64,000 nt of DNA from Paraburkholderia acidicola (lineage in GTDB: Bacteria; Pseudomonadota; Gammaproteobacteria; Burkholderiales; Burkholderiaceae), in contig NZ_MTZV01000004.1 of NCBI RefSeq assembly GCF_002362315.1, positions 1,488,001-1,552,000 of the forward strand, read 5' to 3'. The translations under genes were made by a program, and so were the position numbers. How positions within the stretch are numbered: position 1 is the stretch's first letter; each line of letters begins with the position of its first letter. The notes under the pieces were generated by a model. That model saw nothing but the letters and a program-made list of their open reading frames with translations, searched no databases and was not told the origin of the DNA. Positions 58,386 through 64,000 of this stretch are shown piece by piece.

Positions 58386-58775
58386 ATGAACTATCCGCGC
58401 CACTCTCTCCGACCTCTTACTCAAGATGAGAAAGAGGTGCTCGTCGAAATGATGCGTCGTTCGCCCTTCGGCGCGGAAGAATTCGTCGCCCAAATCGAAG
58501 GATGCGTGATCGAACAACTCAATGGCGACGCCAGCGATTTTGATCTACATGTTTCCAGCGACGCACCACTTTTCCACGAAGATCGGCTTTACGGTTACAC
58601 GCCGGTCGGGGCCCGCTACCACGACGCAGATGGTTCCCCCGTGGATATCATCGTGCAGGTGGGAGGAGGCCGTATCAGGACCTTCCAGTTGGTCAAGCAC
58701 ATGCCCAAGCCGTTGATCCGTGGGCCTAAAGCGGATGGTCTGTATGACTTCGTGATCGAGCCACGCAATGCGTAG
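58386..58775 (+). CDS. Hypothetical protein (DUF6984-like)
   Basis: A 129-residue soluble protein beginning MNYPRHSLRPLTQDEKEVLVEMM, which resembles the opening of DUF6984 proteins. The C-terminal half is strand-rich (DGSPVDIIVQVGGGRIRTFQLVKH). The start at 58386 lacks a strong ribosome binding site. Function unknown. Confidence 0.5.
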   Translation: MNYPRHSLRPLTQDEKEVLVEMMRRSPFGAEEFVAQIEGCVIEQLNGDASDFDLHVSSDAPLFHEDRLYGYTPVGARYHDADGSPVDIIVQVGGGRIRTFQLVKHMPKPLIRGPKADGLYDFVIEPRNA

Positions 58776-58783
58776 TGCGGGGG

Positions 58784-58911
58784 GGAACGGCCGCTTACGG
58801 GGTCGTCGAACGTCTCTTTCGGGTCGAACTCAGCCAGTCGCGTCGGGCGGTAGCCGGCCATTACCCGCCTCTCGATAGCCCGAATTGACCACCCGGAAGC
58901 GGTCGTTCGTG
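58784..58911 (+). repeat. Dispersed repeat copy 6 (longest)
   Basis: The fullest copy: GGAACGGCCGCTTACGG, then CGGGTCGAACTCAGCCAGTC, GCGTCGGGCGGTAGCCGGCC, and a closing CGGAAGCGGTCGTTCG. Other copies share parts of this in order. Confidence 0.7.
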
Positions 58912-59026
58912 GACGGTATTCCTCCATCTTCAGCGGAGGATTTCAGCTGCCTCTAAAAGGTGCGGGCGTAGGATCGTTTGCTAGAGGTCCAGACTGGACA
59001 GGTAGCCGCTTCGCATCTTTCGCTGG

Positions 59027-59929
59027 CTATAGGGCGAGACCGGACTGCTCGGCAAAGATCTCTGCCAGGAAGTCGATGAAAACCTTGACCTTGCTGGCCA
59101 GGAACCGGTTGCCGGACCTGACCGCGCTAATTGACAGCGGGGCGGGTTCGAAGTCAGTCAACACCGGCTGCACGGCACCGGAGGCGATTTCCGAATCAAA
59201 TAGCCAGCCCGGCGTGTGAGCCAAGCCCAGACCGGCCAGGACAGCGGCGCGGATTTGCTCGGCATCGTTGGTACGGAAAGCGCCCTTGGGCTGATAGGTG
59301 ATCGCGCCGAACCTGCCGGCGAATCCCCAGACGCGCGGCGCGCCTTGTGGGGCATAGATCACACAGGAGTGTCGCTCGAGTTCCGCCGGCGTCGCGGGCT
59401 CGCCGTGTGCCGCCAGATAAGCGGGGGTGGCGACGGTGACGACCGGGGTCTGTGCGATCCTCGTGGCAATGAGGCTGGAATCCGACAGCTCGCCATTGTG
59501 GATGGCGACATCAATACCCTCCTCGACCAGGTTGATGAGGCGGTCAGCGACCACCAGGTCGACTGTCACCTCCGGATAGCGGGCGAAGAATTCGTGCAAT
59601 CGGGGCACAACATAGAGCCGGCCGAAAACCGGCGCCACGGTGGCGCGCACCAAGCCAGATGGTGCGATCCGGCCGCGCCCGACGCGGGACTCGGCGGCTT
59701 CGATATCGCCCACAAGGCGCACGGCGGATTCGTAGAAGTCGCGCCCAGCCTCGGTGAGCGTCAGACTACGCGAGGTTCGTTGCAACAGTTGAGCACCAAG
59801 GTGCGCCTCAAGCGCAGCAACCTGCTTGCTTACCGCTGGCTGGCCGACGCCGAGTGTGCGGGCAACCGCAGAAAAGCTGCCGGAGTCGACCACTCGAACG
59901 AACAGGTCGATCGCGTCCAGACGATCCAT
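59027..59929 (-). CDS. LysR-family regulator
   Basis: A 300-residue LysR regulator with an N-terminal helix-turn-helix (LFVRVVDSGSFSAVARTLGVGQPAVSKQVAALE). The effector domain starts at GLVRATVAPVFGRL. AGGAG precedes the ATG. It is divergent from the NTF2-like gene at 60066, its likely target. Confidence 0.92.
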   Translation of the reverse strand: MDRLDAIDLFVRVVDSGSFSAVARTLGVGQPAVSKQVAALEAHLGAQLLQRTSRSLTLTEAGRDFYESAVRLVGDIEAAESRVGRGRIAPSGLVRATVAPVFGRLYVVPRLHEFFARYPEVTVDLVVADRLINLVEEGIDVAIHNGELSDSSLIATRIAQTPVVTVATPAYLAAHGEPATPAELERHSCVIYAPQGAPRVWGFAGRFGAITYQPKGAFRTNDAEQIRAAVLAGLGLAHTPGWLFDSEIASGAVQPVLTDFEPAPLSISAVRSGNRFLASKVKVFIDFLAEIFAEQSGLAL

Positions 59930-59945
59930 AGGCGTCTCCTAATTC

Positions 59946-59960
59946 ATTCCAAACTGGAAT
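59946..59960. promoter_or_regulatory. Inverted repeat, likely LysR operator
   Basis: ATTCCA-AAC-TGGAAT perfect dyad, 17 bp upstream of the LysR start and 106 bp before the divergent gene; a further TATTCCAG half-site follows. Confidence 0.55.
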
Positions 59961-60065
59961 TGATTGTATTCCAGATGACTCAGTACCATGCCGCAACGGG
60001 AATTGATAGATTGAATGGCATCGAGTTCGTCACAGGGACGGGCCCACTGTGAGAAGGAAAATGCA

Positions 60066-60443
60066 ATGAAAGACATCACTAACGAACTGCCGCTGGTCGT
60101 CAAGGACCACATCCGGGCTCACAATGCGCCTGACCCCGAGTTGTTGATGGCAACTCTGGCGCCCGACGCCCTGCTCAACGATAACCGGCGCGAATTCCTC
60201 GGCCACGAGGCCATTCGTAAATGGGCCGACAAGGAGATTTTCGGAGACAAGGTCACGCTAGACCCGCAGGTTGCCTATGAGCAGTACGGCAGCATCATCG
60301 TCCGATGCAAGGTCGACGGCACCTTCGACAGGAGCAAGCTGCCCGATCCCGTCGTGCTGACTTACTACTTCAACATTCAGGACGGGCTGATCACCCAGTT
60401 GGTCATCATGCTGAACACGGCCGTCGCCGAACCTGCGATCTGA
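60066..60443 (+). CDS. NTF2/SnoaL-like protein
   Basis: A 125-residue NTF2-like protein (VVKDHIRAHNAPDPELLMATLAPDALLNDN, REFLGHEAIRKWADKEIFGDKV, ending YYFNIQDGLITQLVIMLN). AAGGAAA lies before the ATG at 60066. It is divergent from a LysR gene and was probably once in an operon with the monooxygenase whose remnant follows. Confidence 0.8.
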   Translation: MKDITNELPLVVKDHIRAHNAPDPELLMATLAPDALLNDNRREFLGHEAIRKWADKEIFGDKVTLDPQVAYEQYGSIIVRCKVDGTFDRSKLPDPVVLTYYFNIQDGLITQLVIMLNTAVAEPAI

Positions 60444-60558
60444 TCGGATCGCCTGGAGCGCTGCGCGCAAAGCAGGATTGCCTGCGAGCGATGAGGTCAT
60501 TTCAGCCGGTGGCGACCGGTTCCCACGACCGAGCCGGACCAAGAAAGGACATGACAAC

Positions 60559-60641
60559 ATGAGCGTCAACATCATTGCCGAGCTCAAAACCAAGGATGCT
60601 CGTTCCGAGGATTTGATCGCGCTCTTGCTTTCGCACCCCCC
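60559..60641 (+). pseudogene. Antibiotic-biosynthesis-monooxygenase gene, truncated
   Basis: The first ~25 codons (MSVNIIAELKTKDARSEDLI) match the opening of an ABM-domain quinol monooxygenase, with AGAAAGGAC upstream. After a run of Cs at about 60636 the sequence passes into dispersed repeat copy 7, and the rest of the gene is missing. The frame stays open to 60909 but overlaps the argC 3' end and has no similarity. Confidence 0.65.
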
Positions 60642-60730
60642 CCCGGAAGCGGCCATTCGCCACCGGCTGGTTTGGGTCGGACTCAGCCAGTCGCGTCGCG
60701 CGGTAGCCGGCCAGTCTGAGACATTCGATT
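60642..60730 (+). repeat. Dispersed repeat copy 7
   Basis: CGGAAGCGGCCATTCG, then GGGTCGGACTCAGCCAGTCG, CGCGGTAGCCGGCCAG and TGAGACATTCGATTG. It abuts the cut monooxygenase gene. Confidence 0.65.
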
Positions 60731-60802
60731 GCCACGACCAGATCGCCAACATTCGTTGGCATATAGGTGCAGCCAAACACCAGCGCAAACCATCGGCCAC
60801 CA

Positions 60803-61729
60803 CTACCGCGCGAGCATCAGGTTCAGGTTCTGAACCGCAGCGCCGGCTGCACCCTTGCCGAGATTATCGAAAACCGCCGATAGCAGAACGTGCCCGTGTT
60901 CCAGGTTAGAAAACACGCTTAAGCGCATATCGTCGGTACCGTTCAGTACCTGCGGATCCAACTGCTTTAAAGCGCCCGATTCGTGCAGCGGCAAGACATG
61001 TACGTGGGCTGCCTCAGCATAGTGGCGTCCGAGGCACGCATGTAACGCAGCGCCCTCTACGCCGGGTGCCAGCATCCGCACATCCAGGGGCACCGTCAGC
61101 ACGATGCCCTGGCGGTACGCACCATATGAAGGGACGAAGATCGGACGCCGCGTGAGTCCCGCGTGCTGCTGAATCTCCGGGGTGTGCTTGTGCGCGAGCT
61201 CCAGACCATACACCTGGTACGACGGTGCGTTGGCAGCACCCGGCCCCTCGTGTTCTTCCACGCCGGCACGCCCGCCTCCGGAGTAACCAGACACCGCGTA
61301 AATGCTGACCGGGTAGCTGCGTGGTATGAGCCCAGCCTGCAGCAGCGGGCGCAACAAGCCAATTGCACCGGTCGGATAGCAACCTGGATTGGTTACCCGA
61401 CGTGCGGTCGCAATGCGCTCAGCCTGCCCCGGAGTCATTTCCGGAAAGCCGTATGTCCAGTCCGGCTGTGTGCGATGGGCGGAACTTGCGTCGATTACTC
61501 TGACAGCGGGATTAACAATGGCGCCCACCGCCTCACGCGCGGCGCTATCGGGCAGGCAGAGGATGGCGATGTCGCAGGCGTTGATGGCTTCCGCGCGACG
61601 CCTGGAATCCTTGCGTTCCGCCGCGGGAAGCGTGACCAGTTGCAGATCAGTCCGGCCGCGAAGCCGTTCGTGAATCTGCAACCCGGTGGTGCCCTGGTCG
61701 CCGTCGATGAAAACAAGGGGAGAGCTCAT
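60803..61729 (-). CDS. argC: N-acetyl-gamma-glutamyl-phosphate reductase, short type
   Basis: Third step of arginine biosynthesis: reduces N-acetylglutamyl phosphate to the semialdehyde. The 308-residue form is the shorter type-2 ArgC. The NADP site is FIDGDQGTTGLQIHERL, and the catalytic Cys is C117 in TNPGCYPTGA. SIYAVSGYSGGGR is a family segment. No other arg genes are nearby. It is divergent from a LysR gene. Confidence 0.92.
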   Translation of the reverse strand: MSSPLVFIDGDQGTTGLQIHERLRGRTDLQLVTLPAAERKDSRRRAEAINACDIAILCLPDSAAREAVGAIVNPAVRVIDASSAHRTQPDWTYGFPEMTPGQAERIATARRVTNPGCYPTGAIGLLRPLLQAGLIPRSYPVSIYAVSGYSGGGRAGVEEHEGPGAANAPSYQVYGLELAHKHTPEIQQHAGLTRRPIFVPSYGAYRQGIVLTVPLDVRMLAPGVEGAALHACLGRHYAEAAHVHVLPLHESGALKQLDPQVLNGTDDMRLSVFSNLEHGHVLLSAVFDNLGKGAAGAAVQNLNLMLAR

Positions 61730-61824
61730 GCGCGCGATACTCCGGTGACTGGTAACAAGTGGAACGAGGTTGTTATCTTCGGCGCAGCGCTAGAATAGTG
61801 AAAGTTGAATTTCATAACCGTGAT

Positions 61825-61841
61825 ATTCAGCTTTTCTGAAT
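61825..61841. promoter_or_regulatory. Inverted repeat between argC and LysR genes
   Basis: ATTCAG-CTTTT-CTGAAT perfect dyad, 12 bp before the LysR start. Probable LysR binding site. Confidence 0.5.
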
Positions 61842-61853
61842 CAGGACGCCGAC

Positions 61854-62738
61854 ATGCGAGAGATCAGCCTGGACCGCTTGCGCACTCTGGTCGCTATTGT
61901 CGACCGTGGCTCATTCGCCGACGCGGCGCGTGCGTTGCATCTGGCGCCGCCAACGGTCAGCCTCCACATCGCCGAACTGGAAGAGCGCATCGGGGCTCCG
62001 CTCCTGTCGCGCAAGCGTGGACATGTTCGGCCGTCGGCAACAGGCGAGTTGTTGGTCGAGCGCGCGCGTCGGCTGCTGGACGACGCGGAACAGGCGTTAG
62101 ACGATGTTCATCGCCAGGTTCAAGGGCTTGTCGGACGCTGTCGGCTCGGAGCGTCGACCGGCGCGATTGCGCATCTTTTGCCGCAAGCGCTTGATGTGCT
62201 GCGTCAGCACCATCCCGCGATCGATATTCAGATCGCGGTACTCACCTCACATGAAACGCTCACTCGATTGGCGGATGGGACGCTGGATATTGGGCTGGTC
62301 GCACTGCCTCAGCCTCCAGTGGCTGGACTCGTGATAAAGCCCTGGCGTCGCGACCCCGTGATGGCTTTTGTGCCGGCGCATTGGCGGAGTCCGGCTCGCA
62401 TTACGCCTGAATGGCTCGCCGCTCAACCTCTCATTCTTAATGACGCGACCACGCGTCTCTCGCGTCTGACTACGGAGTGGTTTGCGACCGCGGGGCACCA
62501 TCCCGCGCCGCGCATTCAGCTCAATTACAACGATGCGATCAAGAGCCTGGTAGCGGCAGGTTATGGTGCGGCGCTGTTGCCTCATGAGGCCACTACGCCA
62601 TCGCCCGACAAGCGCATTGTCATGCGTCCGCTACGCCCGGCGTTGTGGCGGCGGCTCGGTATTGCGCATCGTGCGGGGCATGTCGAGCGTTCGACGCAAC
62701 ATGTGCTTGATGCGTTGTGGGATCTGCGGGTGGCGTAG
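61854..62738 (+). CDS. LysR-family regulator next to argC
   Basis: A 294-residue LysR regulator (LRTLVAIVDRGSFADAARALHLAPPTVSLHIAELE). The effector domain starts at GRCRLGASTGAIAHLL. It is divergent from argC with a dyad between them, so it probably controls argC and itself. Confidence 0.92.
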   Translation: MREISLDRLRTLVAIVDRGSFADAARALHLAPPTVSLHIAELEERIGAPLLSRKRGHVRPSATGELLVERARRLLDDAEQALDDVHRQVQGLVGRCRLGASTGAIAHLLPQALDVLRQHHPAIDIQIAVLTSHETLTRLADGTLDIGLVALPQPPVAGLVIKPWRRDPVMAFVPAHWRSPARITPEWLAAQPLILNDATTRLSRLTTEWFATAGHHPAPRIQLNYNDAIKSLVAAGYGAALLPHEATTPSPDKRIVMRPLRPALWRRLGIAHRAGHVERSTQHVLDALWDLRVA

Positions 62739-62801
62739 GGGTTTGTTTTTTATCGCTTCGGTTTGTTCTTGCGACGGGACAGTAGCCTATTGCATGCCAC
62801 G

Positions 62802-63014
62802 ATGAACGAATGGCCGGATGGCGGATATTGGACCGGTCGAATTGGGTCGGTCAGAGAGGATCGTTATTCGGTTCTGTCCGGCCAGGAACGGTCGGTCGAC
62901 ATTGACTTCGAGATCATAGACAATCGTTCGACAAACCTGCGAATATCCAATGTGTTCGTCCCGAAAGAAAAGCCCAATGAAATTCTCTATAACAAAGTGA
63001 TTGGGGGTGAGTGA
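62802..63014 (+). CDS. Small hypothetical protein
   Basis: A 70-residue product (MNEWPDGGYWTGRIGSV...) rich in charged residues and beta-forming sequence. Its stop overlaps the start of the DoxX gene, so the two are probably co-translated. A longer reading from 62763 is possible. Unknown function. Confidence 0.5.
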   Translation: MNEWPDGGYWTGRIGSVREDRYSVLSGQERSVDIDFEIIDNRSTNLRISNVFVPKEKPNEILYNKVIGGE

Positions 63015-63424
63015 TGACATGGTTTGACAGAGTAGTTTCAAGAGAAACGGCGGGAACTGATCTGTTGCGTGTAGTCGTATGTGCAATCCTCTTCACCCAC
63101 GGTTCCTACCGTATTTATCTGGGTGAAGTCTCCGGCTTTGGCGGCCTTTTGCAAGATTCAGGCGTGCCCGCAGGTTTGCTCGTCGCCTGGCTGGTGTGTA
63201 TTGCTGAAACCGTTGGTACGGTGCTACTCGCCTTGCGCATCCTGGTGCTCCCAATTTCCCTCATTTTGTCAGCCATTTATTTCGTCGGCGTCGTGATGTT
63301 TAACTGGCAACGCGGTTTTTTTGTCGTTGGCGGACATGCGAATGGGGGATGGGAATATAACGCATTGCTCATCACCTGTTTGTTGGTGACGACCTGGGCT
63401 AACTGGGAGAGGAAGTGGTTCTGA
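63014..63424 (+). CDS. DoxX-family membrane protein
   Basis: A 136-residue, four-TM protein of the DoxX/DoxD-like family: LLRVVVCAILFTHGSYRIYLGE, then GLLVAWLVCIAETVGTVLL, LILSAIYFVGVVMF and LLITCLLVTTW. Family members are linked to redox or quinone-related stress, with no single function. The ATG at 63014 overlaps the preceding stop, with GGGGGTGA upstream. A GTG at 63011 is an alternative. Confidence 0.78.
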   Translation: MTWFDRVVSRETAGTDLLRVVVCAILFTHGSYRIYLGEVSGFGGLLQDSGVPAGLLVAWLVCIAETVGTVLLALRILVLPISLILSAIYFVGVVMFNWQRGFFVVGGHANGGWEYNALLITCLLVTTWANWERKWF

Positions 63425-63680
63425 CTGTTGTCAGTGCCGACCCATATTTGATTCCACCGGTAGAGCCCGAGGCCGCTGAAGTTATTGCAGGACGGCGCCC
63501 CGGCCAGCCGCTTTGGGTCGACCAGCGACAGTAGAGCACGACCCCTCAAAATACCCCCCAAACCACCCCCTATTCCCCCAATTGCCCCACCACCGCAAAC
63601 GCTAAGCTACCGTCATCGCACAGTGCGGTCCTGCGTCCGCGGCGCGCACAGTTCAATCGAGAGAAAGGTGGATTCACCTC
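63425..63680. other. Gap before the terminal TPR gene
   Basis: 256 bases with no supported gene. C-rich runs occur around 63540-63590. The only open frames are short and lack ribosome binding sites. Confidence 0.45.
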
Positions 63681-63770
63681 ATGGCTACCGTCAGTAACCC
63701 AAACCCGGCGCCCGGCACACCGCCCCGTCGCATCGACAACCAACGCTATCCACAGAAGTCCGCCGAGTGA
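63681..63770 (+). CDS. 29-residue leader ORF coupled to the TPR gene
   Basis: ATG at 63681 with GAGAAAGGTGG upstream opens a 29-codon frame (MATVSNPNPAPGTPPRRIDN...). Its TGA overlaps the GTG start of the TPR gene (GTGA). It could be a leader that couples translation. It could also be the true N-terminus of the TPR protein separated by a sequencing frameshift. Confidence 0.4.
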   Translation: MATVSNPNPAPGTPPRRIDNQRYPQKSAE

Positions 63771-64000
63771 ACGCGACCGGTTCTCCAGGCGCCGAACTTC
63801 TGCCCACACCAATCGAAACCGGCCTCACACACCAGCACGCCGGCCGTTTCGCCGAGGCCGCGGCGATCTATCAACAGATCCTGCAAGCGCAGCCCAACCA
63901 CGCCGACGCATTGCATCTACTCGGCCTGATCGCGTATCACGAAGGGCGACTCGAAGAAGCCGTCGACTGGATCATGCGCGCGCTCGCCGTAGGCCCGAGC
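63767..64000 (+). CDS. TPR-domain protein, partial (runs off window)
   Basis: At least 78 residues are visible from the GTG at 63767: tetratricopeptide repeats (GRFAEAAAIYQQILQAQPNHA, LHLLGLIAYHEGRLEEAVDW). This opening resembles the N-terminus of the TPR-glycosyltransferase at 13139-14614, so a TPR-linked transferase is possible. The C-terminus lies outside the window. Confidence 0.75.
   Translation, partial: MNATGSPGAELLPTPIETGLTHQHAGRFAEAAAIYQQILQAQPNHADALHLLGLIAYHEGRLEEAVDWIMRALAVGPS

Overview
The window reads as chromosomal DNA of a Burkholderia sensu lato species, most likely a Paraburkholderia. The basis is high-GC coding sequence, hemE next to priA, a trifunctional PutA, a gcvTHP operon behind a tandem glycine riboswitch, and type III secretion cargo controlled by PIP/hrpII boxes. 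This assignment rests on gene content only. No database search was possible.

Region by region. 0-6.2 kb: hemE, priA and a YeiH-type exporter, with two perfect DnaA boxes in the hemE-priA gap and a small Cys-rich gene whose 3' end is repeated in tandem. 6.4-11.8 kb: putA with its own operator and promoter, then a branched-chain amino acid binding protein. 11.8-16.5 kb (minus strand): a methyltransferase, a sugar transferase and a TPR-glycosyltransferase in one operon, then a ThDP enzyme. 16.7-24.3 kb (minus): gcvT-gcvH-gcvP under a glycine riboswitch, followed by an alginate-lyase-like gene and sdaA. Glycine cleavage and serine deamination form one glycine-to-pyruvate route, but an unrelated gene and a terminator sit between the two parts. 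24.5-30 kb: a lipoprotein, a Gfo/Idh/MocA oxidoreductase, a Rep helicase, an NTF2-like protein and a membrane-anchored cytochrome c.

30.2-37.1 kb is a small genomic island. It starts in the 3' half of a tRNA-Arg(CCG) gene and ends at a 57-bp perfect copy of that tRNA end. It carries two decayed integrase pieces, a Tlde1-like (DUF2778) toxin with a membrane partner, a low-GC membrane protein, DUF4145 and DUF2971 proteins, and several small unknowns. A toxin-antitoxin pair just outside it has a nonsense codon in the toxin gene.

38-49.8 kb mixes two interesting sets. First, three probable type III secreted proteins: a transglycosylase with a harpin-like N-terminus, an HrpK-like translocator, and a harpin-like protein with a duplicated domain. 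Each has a PIP or hrpII box upstream, and no type III apparatus gene is in view. Second, a possible ether-lipid catabolic cassette: a divergent AraC regulator, an alkylglycerol-monooxygenase-like hydroxylase, and a fusion of a fatty-acid-hydroxylase domain to a lysoplasmalogenase (YhhN) domain.

49.9-54.9 kb is a valine/isobutyrate degradation unit (LysR, MFS transporter, mmsA, mmsB). 55-60.7 kb holds small poorly known genes (GNAT, trypsin-like protease, Zn-binding protein, Nudix) separated by copies of a dispersed repeat, one of which has cut an antibiotic-biosynthesis-monooxygenase gene short. 60.8-64 kb has argC (short type) with a divergent LysR gene, a DoxX protein and the start of a TPR protein that runs off the end.
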